Under the pieces are notes generated by a model. It had not been told where the DNA came from and did no database searches. It worked only from the letters and a program-made list of their open reading frames with translations. This document shows positions 28,784 through 35,578 of a stretch of 64,000 nt of DNA, piece by piece (within the stretch, counting starts at the first letter, position 1; each line of letters starts with the position of its first letter). The position numbers and the translations under genes are program-made. The DNA is taken from assembly GCF_003688555.1 (NCBI RefSeq), contig NZ_REFR01000009.1, positions 124,001-188,000 of the forward strand. Reading direction: 5' to 3'. The DNA comes from Eilatimonas milleporae. Its GTDB lineage: Bacteria > Pseudomonadota > Alphaproteobacteria > Sphingomonadales > Kordiimonadaceae.

Positions 28784-30975
28784 GCATGTCGCCCCTGAAT
28801 CTGTCCGGCCGGAACCGGCTGCCCATTATTCGTCAGAACGAAGCGGCGGAATGCGGCCTCGCGTGTCTGGCCATGGTCGCGACCTATTACGGCTTGAAAA
28901 CCGACCTCGCCACCCTGCGCCGCAGATATGCCGCCAGCCTTCAGGGCATGACACTCAAGAACGTTATTGACGTCGCCGGCCGGATGGATTTCACATCGCG
29001 CCCCATCAAGGTGCCGCTGGACATGATCGCCCAGGTAAAACTGCCGGCCATCCTGCACTGGGACATGAACCATTTCGTGGTGTTGAAGTCGGTCTCGCGG
29101 GGCAAACTTGTGGTGCATGACCCGGCTTTTGGCGAGCGGGTCTTCAACCGGGACGAATTTTCGCAACATTTTACCGGCATCGCGCTGGAACTGACGCCGG
29201 CGGAAACCTTCGAAAAACGCGATGAAAGGGTGACACTGCGCCTCAGCGACCTGTGGGGCCGGATGTTCGGGCTGAAACGCAATCTGGTGCAGGTGTTTAT
29301 CTTGTCGGTCATCCTGCAGCTTTTCGTGCTGACCAGCCCGTTCTATCTGCAGATCGCGGTGGATGAGGTTCTGTCCAAGTTCGACACCGATCTCCTTCTG
29401 GTCATCGCGCTCGGCTTTGCCGGTTTCACGCTGATCAACTTCATCACCGAGGCCCTGCGGGGATATGTGCTCCTGTATTTCGGCAGCATGATGTCCTATC
29501 AGATGGTCGGCAATCTGTTCCGGCATCTGATCAAGCTGCCGGTCGATTTTTTCGAAAAACGCCATATCGGCGATATCATCTCGCGGTTCGGCTCGATGGA
29601 ACCCATCAAGGGCATGCTGACCGAAGGTCTGATCGCCAGCCTGATCGACGGTATCATGGCGGTGACCACCCTGATCCTGATGTTTGTTTACAGTCCGCTT
29701 CTGGCGATGATTTCGCTCGGGGCCTGGCTGATCTATTTCTGCCTGCGCATGATACTGTACCGGCCTTTCCGCACGGCGGAGGAAGACGCCATCGTCAGCC
29801 GCGCCAAGGAAAATTCCACCTTCATCGAGACCGTGCGCGGCATCACCAGTCTGAAATTGTTCGGCGCCGAAAGGCAGCGCGAAGCCGTCTGGCAGAATCG
29901 CTACGGCGACGTGATCAACATGAACGCCCGGGCGGAAAAGCTGAAAATCTGGTTCGAAAGCGCAAATGCCGGTATTTTCGGCCTTGAGCATATCATCCTG
30001 ATTTATGTGGCCGCGAAAATGGTCATGGCCGGCGATTTCACCGTGGGCATGATTTTCGCCTTCATGGCTTATAAGCAGAATTTCACCGACAAGGCATCGG
30101 CCCTTGTTGAAAAAGCCATCGACTTCCGCATGCTGAACCTGCATCTGGAACGCATCGCCGACATCGCCCATGCCGAACAGGAAGATCAGGGCACGGACCT
30201 GCCGGATCATATGGATACAAAGCCCCTGGACGGCCGGATGACATTGCGGGATATCCGCTACCGCTATGCGGACAATACCCCCTTTGTCCTGAAAGGCGTC
30301 AGCCTGGACATCCGGGCTGGCGAGTCCGTCGCCATCATCGGTCCGTCCGGGTGCGGCAAGACCACGCTGCTGAAAATCATGACGGGACTGTTCCGGCCGA
30401 CGGACGGCGAAATCCTGCTGGACGGCGTACCGCTTGGCGATTACGGCCTGGGCCAGTATCGCCGGCAGATCGGTGTGGTGATGCAGGAAGACGAGCTGTT
30501 CTCGGGCTCACTCGCGGAAAATATCGCCTTTTTCGACCCGGAAACGGATATGGCCCGTGTGGTGGCGGCGGCCAAGGCGGCCATGATTCACGATGAAATC
30601 ATGGCCATACCGATGAAATACGAAAGCCTGGTCGGCGACATGGGCACCACCCTGTCCGGTGGACAGAAACAGCGCATCATGCTGGCCCGCGCCCTGTACC
30701 GTCAGCCGAAAATCCTGTTCATGGACGAAGGCACCGCCCATCTGGATGTGGCGACGGAGCGCACGGTCAACGACTCTGTCGCCAGCCTTGGCATCACGCG
30801 GATCATCATCGCCCACAGACCCGATACAATCCGCATGGCGGGCCGCGTCATGGAAATGCAGGACGGCTGCCTGAAGGAAATGGATTTCGCCGACCTTGCC
30901 CATATCGGCACCGGCCAGCCGGATAAAACAGCCGGTAAAAACACGCTTCCGGTTGATGAGCCGGAAGCTGTGTAA
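28780..30975 (+). CDS. Peptidase-containing ABC transporter (C39 peptidase, PCAT type)
   Basis: A 731-aa bifunctional exporter that should cut precursor leaders after Gly-Gly and move the core peptide out of the cytoplasm. The N-terminal C39 peptidase is complete: Cys25 in RQNEAAECGLACL, His98 in HWDMNHFVVL and Asp114 in VVHDPAFG. Six membrane helices follow. The ATPase domain has Walker A GPSGCGKTT, signature LSGGQKQR, Walker B ILFMDEGTAHLD and the switch His in IIAHRP. Its natural substrates here are the two double-glycine precursors at 32.2-32.9 kb. A hairpin at its 3' end also serves the facing ATP-grasp gene. Confidence 0.93.
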   Translation: MSMSPLNLSGRNRLPIIRQNEAAECGLACLAMVATYYGLKTDLATLRRRYAASLQGMTLKNVIDVAGRMDFTSRPIKVPLDMIAQVKLPAILHWDMNHFVVLKSVSRGKLVVHDPAFGERVFNRDEFSQHFTGIALELTPAETFEKRDERVTLRLSDLWGRMFGLKRNLVQVFILSVILQLFVLTSPFYLQIAVDEVLSKFDTDLLLVIALGFAGFTLINFITEALRGYVLLYFGSMMSYQMVGNLFRHLIKLPVDFFEKRHIGDIISRFGSMEPIKGMLTEGLIASLIDGIMAVTTLILMFVYSPLLAMISLGAWLIYFCLRMILYRPFRTAEEDAIVSRAKENSTFIETVRGITSLKLFGAERQREAVWQNRYGDVINMNARAEKLKIWFESANAGIFGLEHIILIYVAAKMVMAGDFTVGMIFAFMAYKQNFTDKASALVEKAIDFRMLNLHLERIADIAHAEQEDQGTDLPDHMDTKPLDGRMTLRDIRYRYADNTPFVLKGVSLDIRAGESVAIIGPSGCGKTTLLKIMTGLFRPTDGEILLDGVPLGDYGLGQYRRQIGVVMQEDELFSGSLAENIAFFDPETDMARVVAAAKAAMIHDEIMAIPMKYESLVGDMGTTLSGGQKQRIMLARALYRQPKILFMDEGTAHLDVATERTVNDSVASLGITRIIIAHRPDTIRMAGRVMEMQDGCLKEMDFADLAHIGTGQPDKTAGKNTLPVDEPEAV
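30946..30967 (-). terminator. Terminator of the ATP-grasp transcript, inside the exporter 3' end
   Basis: A perfect 7-base stem CTTCCGG/CCGGAAG with an 8-base loop. On the minus strand it is followed by CGTG and five Ts, and lies about 65 bases after the ATP-grasp stop. On the plus strand it overlaps the last codons of the exporter and has no T-run. Confidence 0.5.
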
Positions 30976-31031
30976 AGGCAACGGGAAGAAACCGGACACA
31001 TCAGCCGACGCGCCCGGCGAACACCCGGGTC

Positions 31032-32081
31032 TTACGCCACGGTCGCAACGGTGTCGACCGCACCCGTCCCGATTTTGCGGCTGAGTTTTTGTTCCACGAT
31101 CACCGCGAAATGATCGCATACATCCTGCAGGGTGCCCGTGGCAGCCGCCGCATACCACTGTCCCTCCGGATTGCATTCAAGAAAGACATGGCGACCGTCA
31201 GACGTTTCAATCGTGTCAAAGGCGGCATATTCAAGGTCGCTCCGCTCAAGAAACTCGCGCACGGCCTCGCCGAGCCCCTGCGGTGGATCAACGGCCACGA
31301 ATTGAGCGCCGTACAGGCTGACCCCGCGATATTCCCCGCCGAAAAGCACACGCTCATCAGGCAGATAGCGGTCTTCGACCCTGGTCCGGTACCGGTATGA
31401 AAAAATCCGGTCACGGAAGCCGAAGGTCCGGTATTCGACCCCCTCGGCGATACGCTCCTGAAAGAATTGCGGGCAGTGGGAAAACTCGCCGTCATCGGCC
31501 TGGCTGATCGTATCGGCGTCAACGGGCATGGTGGGCAGGTTGATATATGTGTCTATACTGCCTGCCTGCGCCGGGACGGACCGTGCCTGGATGGGCTTGG
31601 CCACAGAGCGGGGATAGGCCCGGATAAAATCCCGGGCGTGCTGCTCGCCAACAAAATATGCGGTGTTCGGGATGGAAAAGCCCGCCTTTGCCGCCAGCGG
31701 AAACTGAAACATCTTGCAATCGGCCCTGCGGGCATGACGCGGCTGATAAATCTGTTCCCCTTCATAATGATATGCGAGTTCCGACAGAAATCCGGCCCAT
31801 TCATTTCTTTTGATATATTCATCCGCCACCTCGGGGCCGGCCTGTCCGAGCAGCGTTCCTATCTTGATGCGCGTCCAGACCAGTGCCGGACGGCCCAGCG
31901 CCCTTCCATCGACGGACAGACTGCTGCGGCCGTTTTCCTCCACTGAAAAGCGGACGTCCCGGACGGTATCCGCGTCCAGAAACACATATGGCACATTCCG
32001 CTTTTTCAGGCAGTCAAGCACGCCGACCATCTGACCATCGGCAGACGCGCCAAGGACAAGCACATAAGAAGAATCAGACAT
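31032..32081 (-). CDS. ATP-grasp peptide ligase, graspetide synthetase (MvdD-like)
   Basis: A 349-aa ATP-grasp enzyme. Graspetide synthetases phosphorylate Asp/Glu side chains of a core peptide and link them to Ser/Thr hydroxyls (esters) or Lys amines (amides). Here residues 1-120 are the pre-ATP-grasp domain (VLVLGASADGQMVGVLDCL); the ATP-grasp part has SVAKPIQA (nucleotide Lys162), FFQERIAEGVEYRTFGF, and the metal site in AAFDTIETSDG plus FLECNPEGQWY (Asp289, Glu302, Asn304). The N-P-x-G-Q-W ending is typical of this family rather than of cyanophycin or RimK ligases. It is the last gene after two precursor genes and separated from them by a terminator. Confidence 0.85.
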   Translation of the reverse strand: MSDSSYVLVLGASADGQMVGVLDCLKKRNVPYVFLDADTVRDVRFSVEENGRSSLSVDGRALGRPALVWTRIKIGTLLGQAGPEVADEYIKRNEWAGFLSELAYHYEGEQIYQPRHARRADCKMFQFPLAAKAGFSIPNTAYFVGEQHARDFIRAYPRSVAKPIQARSVPAQAGSIDTYINLPTMPVDADTISQADDGEFSHCPQFFQERIAEGVEYRTFGFRDRIFSYRYRTRVEDRYLPDERVLFGGEYRGVSLYGAQFVAVDPPQGLGEAVREFLERSDLEYAAFDTIETSDGRHVFLECNPEGQWYAAAATGTLQDVCDHFAVIVEQKLSRKIGTGAVDTVATVA

Positions 32082-32115
32082 TTCAGATTGCTTTCAACGT
32101 GTGTCTTAGAATCAC

Positions 32116-32163
32116 AAAAAGAAGCCGGACAGCGCATGGTCGCTCCGCGACACGCCGCCCGGC
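32116..32163 (-). terminator. Terminator between precursor A1 and the ligase
   Basis: On the minus strand a GCCGG/CCGGC outer stem (32163-32159 with 32128-32124) encloses a second stem GTCGC-GGA-GCGAC, followed by TTCTTTTT. It begins about 25 bases after the A1 stop and ends 35 bases before the ligase ATG, so the ligase must be expressed by read-through or from a cryptic promoter. Confidence 0.6.
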
Positions 32164-32188
32164 AATCGATATGGAAAGTCCGCCCAAG

Positions 32189-32425
32189 TCAGGGCCCGAC
32201 AATAGTATCGGAAATTGTTTGAGTGGTATCATTGTGGGACGGGTCCAGTCCGCCTCCGCTGCTCGGGTCCCACTCGGGGCTCAGGTCAAAACCGTTGGTG
32301 TTCGTTCCCCCGGCGATCTGGTCGAGTTCCACCTCGGACATTTCGGAAATAATCTCCTCACGCCGGTGGCGCGCCTTGGCAGTGGTCGTGATGCAGCTGG
32401 ACCGCAGGATGAAAGGCTTAGGCAT
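32189..32425 (-). CDS. RiPP precursor peptide A1 (double-glycine leader)
   Basis: A 78-aa peptide: leader of 40 residues ending in SEVELDQIAGG (Gly39-Gly40), then a 38-residue core beginning TNTNGFDLSPEWDP and rich in Asp, Ser and Thr with no Lys or Cys. ATG 32425 has GGGAG seven bases upstream; the longer frame to 32536 is AT-rich non-coding DNA. Leader and first core block are nearly identical to A2 (MPKPFILRSS, RREEIISEMSEVELDQIAGG). The acidic residues are the expected ligase acceptors and Ser/Thr the donors. The leader end matches the exporter's C39 peptidase. Confidence 0.85.
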   Translation of the reverse strand: MPKPFILRSSCITTTAKARHRREEIISEMSEVELDQIAGGTNTNGFDLSPEWDPSSGGGLDPSHNDTTQTISDTIVGP

Positions 32426-32498
32426 TATTTTCTCCCATATTTTTGAAAGAGAGAAAATACAACTTTTAAAATTAAACCACAACAAAAAACACCCAAAA

Positions 32499-32524
32499 GA
32501 TGCATTATATAGAATACATGCATC
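32499..32524 (-). promoter_or_regulatory. Promoter/operator before precursor A1
   Basis: Perfect 7-base arms GATGCAT (32499-32505) and ATGCATC (32518-32524) flank 12 bases that include a consensus -10 TATAAT on the minus strand (32509-32504). A repressor or activator bound here would sit on the promoter. The transcript would carry an AT-rich leader of about 75 bases. No good -35 at 17 bases is seen, which is compatible with activator dependence. Confidence 0.5.
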
Positions 32525-32617
32525 AATCATACGCAAGAATTTTTTGAAAAAAGAATCTATACAAAACTTTACTCCAAAGGAATTACAATTAAATTTATTA
32601 TAGATTTTATAAAACCA

Positions 32618-32648
32618 AAAAGGGAAGCCTTAAAAAGACTTCCCTTTT
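32618..32648 (-). terminator. Strong bidirectional terminator after precursor A2
   Basis: Stem of 13 pairs with one mismatch: AAAAGGGAAG, then CTT, a 3-base loop, and the complementary arm ending in CTTCCCTTTT. On the minus strand it is followed by TTTTTGGTTTT. It starts seven bases after the A2 stop and separates A2 from A1. Confidence 0.85.
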
Positions 32649-32654
32649 ACTGTA

Positions 32655-32888
32655 TTATGAAATCCCGGCATCAAAACCTGGGTGTGTGCTGACGGGATCG
32701 GAATTGGATGTGCTGTGATCACCGCCACTGCCCGGATCCCATTCGGGACTGATATCAAAACCATTGGTGCCACCGGCGATCTGGTCAAGTTCCACCTCGG
32801 ACATTTCGGAAATAATTTCCTCACGCCGCTGATGTGCCTTGGCATCGCCCACAATCGTACTGGAGCGCAGAATGAAAGGTTTGGGCAT
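32655..32888 (-). CDS. RiPP precursor peptide A2 (double-glycine leader)
   Basis: A 77-aa paralogue of A1. The 40-residue leader ends DQIAGG and the 37-residue core begins TNGFDISPEWDPGSGG; its tail is DHSTSNSDPVSTHPGFDAGIS without the last residue, and differs from A1. The core repeats a GFD element near its end (Gly71-Phe72-Asp73). There is no Lys or Cys in the core. A strong AAGGAGG stands six bases before ATG 32888, which decides the start against the longer frame to 33038. It is followed at once by a strong terminator, consistent with a short abundant mRNA. Confidence 0.85.
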   Translation of the reverse strand: MPKPFILRSSTIVGDAKAHQRREEIISEMSEVELDQIAGGTNGFDISPEWDPGSGGDHSTSNSDPVSTHPGFDAGIS

Positions 32889-33046
32889 AGTTTCCTCCTT
32901 GATCATGATCGGACAAGAAATACTACCATGGGATTCATTATCACCATTCACCTCTCCCAAAAAGGGATTTCCTTTTGTATGAGGGAAGAAAAAACACACC
33001 ATCGACACCAAGATAATTTGGCAAAGGCTCCGGGGCACCGGTCAGC

Positions 33047-34276
33047 TTAATCCGGGCTGGCATCATGGCTTGGACCAATCACCCCTTCGCCGATCAGTTC
33101 CGTCCAGAAACTTATCGTTTCAGGACGCCCAACGGCATCGCCGACAGCCGTCAACACATCGGACAGGGTGAATTTCGGCCTGGACAGTATGAAATCAAGA
33201 ATTGGTCGTGCTTCAACGGCGAAAACCCACTGGCGTTTGCCAAATTCCAGACAAACGCCGTCCTCGATCTGTTTCAGCCGGGAGGGGAAGAGCGAAAGGC
33301 ATTCAAAATTCCGACCGTCATTTTCGACCACCCCGGCCTCATTCAGCAATGGCAGCGAATGCCGCTGTTTGGGCGGTAAAGTGGCCAGATGATTTTCCAT
33401 GAACTCCCGCAGAGCACCTTGGCTGATCACGTCATCGATGAAAGCCGTCAGCTTTTCACGCAAGTCACTCTCATCACAGTGCAGTTGAAGGCCGGTGGCA
33501 TCGCGCCCAAAATCCTGGCGCACCCAGTCCAGTTCGGCGGCCCTGGATGACAGAAAATACAGAAAATCTATTGGCCTGCGATTGGTGAAACCCACGGTGA
33601 TATGCACCGAACCCTTGCCGGTTGACGCCGCATGATGCCACCACCCGCGTGGAATATAGAGAACATCGCCCTTTTTCAGCAGGCCCGACCAGTACGGTTT
33701 GATTGACGCCACATCCAGATCATAAACAAGATCCTCTTTCAGCGGAAACTCGCGAGTCTGTTCAAAGACCGCCCATTCCTTTTCCCCCTCCGTCTGGATG
33801 ATGAAGACATCGTGATTGTCCCAGTGCGTGGCGAAACACTTATCCTGCTGGTAAGAGGCATAAATGTTAAGTCCGACATATTCCCCGAGCGCGGCGGTAA
33901 ATGCCTCGGCAAGGGGCCGGGCCCGCAAGTCGGAATTCTGCACCTGGGTTACGACAAGGGAATATCCTTCCCTGAATGCGCGTGAAACCGCCGCCGGGGA
34001 AATACGGCTAAGCCCTTCGACCAGGGTACGGTCGACAAAACGATGTTTGGGCAGGCGGTTGCCGTCCTTGACCAGGTCCACGGCATCGGAACGCTCGCCA
34101 CTGGCTTCGAGCAGGCGGTTCACACCGTTCCAGTCATAAACCAGGGCGGAAGGATTTGCCGCACGGGGAAAGTATGCGGGTCGACGGCCCCGTATCCCGC
34201 GGTTAAAAGCCGCAAGATCAATTCGGATGAAGCCATCCAGTTGGGTGTTTTCCAGCACTCTTTGGGTGTCCGGCAT
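33047..34276 (-). CDS. JmjC/cupin-type 2-oxoglutarate and Fe(II)-dependent oxygenase
   Basis: A 409-aa protein of the cupin_4/JmjC hydroxylase group, which includes ribosomal oxygenases and FIH-like Asn/Asp/His hydroxylases. The iron site is intact: HxD in FATHWDNHDVFIIQ (His151, Asp153) and the distal His in YIPRGWWHHAAS (His214/215), followed by VHITVGF. A C-terminal ~120-residue part (FGKRQWVFAVEARPILDFIL) resembles the winged-helix end of ribosomal oxygenases. Location just upstream of the precursors, two bases after a small gene, suggests that it hydroxylates the precursor core. A ribosomal target cannot be excluded. Confidence 0.82.
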   Translation of the reverse strand: MPDTQRVLENTQLDGFIRIDLAAFNRGIRGRRPAYFPRAANPSALVYDWNGVNRLLEASGERSDAVDLVKDGNRLPKHRFVDRTLVEGLSRISPAAVSRAFREGYSLVVTQVQNSDLRARPLAEAFTAALGEYVGLNIYASYQQDKCFATHWDNHDVFIIQTEGEKEWAVFEQTREFPLKEDLVYDLDVASIKPYWSGLLKKGDVLYIPRGWWHHAASTGKGSVHITVGFTNRRPIDFLYFLSSRAAELDWVRQDFGRDATGLQLHCDESDLREKLTAFIDDVISQGALREFMENHLATLPPKQRHSLPLLNEAGVVENDGRNFECLSLFPSRLKQIEDGVCLEFGKRQWVFAVEARPILDFILSRPKFTLSDVLTAVGDAVGRPETISFWTELIGEGVIGPSHDASPD

Positions 34277-34278
34277 TC

Positions 34279-34470
34279 TTATTTATCCTTGCTTGCGTTT
34301 TTCCAGCCAAAATAGTCAGCCACTGCATCGGGATGCCACGCCAGAAGCTTGTCGGCATTGCTGCGGACCAGACGGTCCACCCGGCCGAAGACAAAGCCCT
34401 TGGCCCTTACCCAACCGGTCGGTGCGAAATCGGGACACCGGTGCCGGGACGGTTCATCGGATACGCTCAT
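34279..34470 (-). CDS. Small unrecognised protein between the two oxygenases
   Basis: A 63-aa basic protein starting MSVSDEPSRHRCPDFAPTG. ATG 34470 is preceded by GGGAG eight bases upstream and lies 14 bases after the oxygenase stop; its own stop is two bases before the JmjC start, so it is tightly packed in the operon. It has one cysteine, no signal, no membrane segment and no double-glycine motif, so it is unlikely to be a third precursor of the same type. It might be an adaptor, a leader-binding partner or a new small enzyme subunit; none can be shown. Confidence 0.6.
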   Translation of the reverse strand: MSVSDEPSRHRCPDFAPTGWVRAKGFVFGRVDRLVRSNADKLLAWHPDAVADYFGWKNASKDK

Positions 34471-34484
34471 CGTCTTTGTCTCCC

Positions 34485-35381
34485 TCAAACAGGCCATGGC
34501 TCGTAAAACCACATCACCCAGATCCATTTCTCGCCTGCGCGCACCGGCGCGCCCCCATGCAGGGCACTCGGGTCAAGCACGCCCTCATCCGTGAAATTCC
34601 GGAAAATCACCCCCGCGCCGGCACGGGGTGTGATCTTCAGCCTTGCCTTGGGGAAAATGGTTTCGCCGCCGTCAAAACCGTCGTTCAGATAGCCGATAAA
34701 GGAATACGTCCGCCGGAGGCCGGGGCGTAAATCCGTGGACCGCGGGGCTTCGTCATAATGCGGTTTAAAGTGATCGCCGGGCCCATAGCGGATAACGGCG
34801 ACGGTTTTGGTCAGATGCAGGGAACATCCGGTTTGACGGGCAATGGTTTCCGCGATGAAACGATACACCAGATCACCGGCGGACAGCGCCCAGATCGCTT
34901 CTTCTGATTGCCGTACCTCGGTCTGCCGGTCATCCGTCGGATCGCGGCCGCGTACGGTTGAAGGCTGTAGCAAGGGCCGTGACGTCATCTCGATATATGC
35001 AATCATAAGAGGTGAAAATATCCCATCAAACACCCTTAGGGACGGCTCTGATTTAGCGATCAACGGTTTCGGTATTTCAGCGGGGTCATGCTTTAAAATA
35101 AGGCCTTTTAAAACCTCCCAGTCAATATCGTTTTCACCGTCATTGAAACCTGAAAACTCCCCGTATTCCTCCATGAAATCGAGAATATACGAGGATATTT
35201 CGTCTCCTTCCGAAGCGGAAGTTTCCAAAACATTTCTTGTCAAATCAGGAATTTCTTGATTTTCAGGATGACTTAAAAGCGAAACAATCGCCAGCTGCCG
35301 CATGGAAATACAACAACCATCTTCCGCTGCCTTACAGCGAGTGGCTACCTCTTCCTGATAAGACAAGGTATGATGCGACAA
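34485..35381 (-). CDS. Prolyl 4-hydroxylase-type 2-oxoglutarate/Fe(II) oxygenase
   Basis: About 298 aa. The C-terminal ~140 residues are a prolyl-4-hydroxylase alpha-subunit fold: HFKPHYDEAP supplies His208 and Asp210, ALHGGAPV the distal His275, and GEKWIWVMWF the Lys285 that binds 2-oxoglutarate. The N-terminal ~100 residues look like a Sel1/TPR-type helical region (RCKAAEDG, MRQLAIVSLL), as found in other bacterial members, and are very AT-rich. Start is uncertain: TTG 35381 (weak AGTGG) is preferred, but the frame is open to GTG 35519. It leads the oxygenase operon of the peptide cluster. Confidence 0.8.
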   Translation of the reverse strand: MSHHTLSYQEEVATRCKAAEDGCCISMRQLAIVSLLSHPENQEIPDLTRNVLETSASEGDEISSYILDFMEEYGEFSGFNDGENDIDWEVLKGLILKHDPAEIPKPLIAKSEPSLRVFDGIFSPLMIAYIEMTSRPLLQPSTVRGRDPTDDRQTEVRQSEEAIWALSAGDLVYRFIAETIARQTGCSLHLTKTVAVIRYGPGDHFKPHYDEAPRSTDLRPGLRRTYSFIGYLNDGFDGGETIFPKARLKITPRAGAGVIFRNFTDEGVLDPSALHGGAPVRAGEKWIWVMWFYEPWPV

Positions 35382-35445
35382 GACAAAACCACTTTTAAAA
35401 GAAAAAATATTTTGATTCCAACCATAGCATGTGCCTTGGATTTCA

Positions 35446-35455
35446 CAAGCGCTTG
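35446..35455. repeat. 10-base palindrome in the divergent region before the oxygenase
   Basis: CAAGCGCTTG is a perfect palindrome lying between the oxygenase start at 35381 and the EF-hand gene at 35579. Flanking CATGTGC and GCGCATG extend the symmetry imperfectly. It may be an operator for one or both divergent genes. Confidence 0.3.
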
Positions 35456-35578
35456 CGCATGTCAAAGGCCGACTCGGAGCATGAACCGGAAAATATCCAT
35501 GGGATGAAAGGGGTTTCACCGGTCACGCCGTACCAAGGCGAAAGACGATGCCGTCGTAATGAACCGGGACCCACTGCC

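Noticed and set aside
31032-32081. ATP-grasp gene as RimK, cyanophycin or D-Ala-D-Ala ligase
   Set aside because: The N-P-x-G-Q-W ending, the pre-ATP-grasp domain and the neighbouring double-glycine precursors point to a graspetide synthetase.
32426-32536. N-terminal extension of precursor A1 to an upstream start
   Set aside because: The added residues are AT-rich non-coding DNA; the internal ATG has GGGAG and matches the start of A2 exactly.
32958-32977. AAAAGG/CCTTTT hairpin upstream of precursor A2 as a terminator
   Set aside because: Six mostly A-T pairs and a loop of five make it too weak to call.
32889-33038. N-terminal extension of precursor A2
   Set aside because: A strong AAGGAGG stands before ATG 32888 and the two leaders align from that Met.
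34279-34470. The 63-aa gene as a third precursor
   Set aside because: No double-glycine motif, no leader similarity to A1/A2 and a basic, Trp/Val-rich composition.
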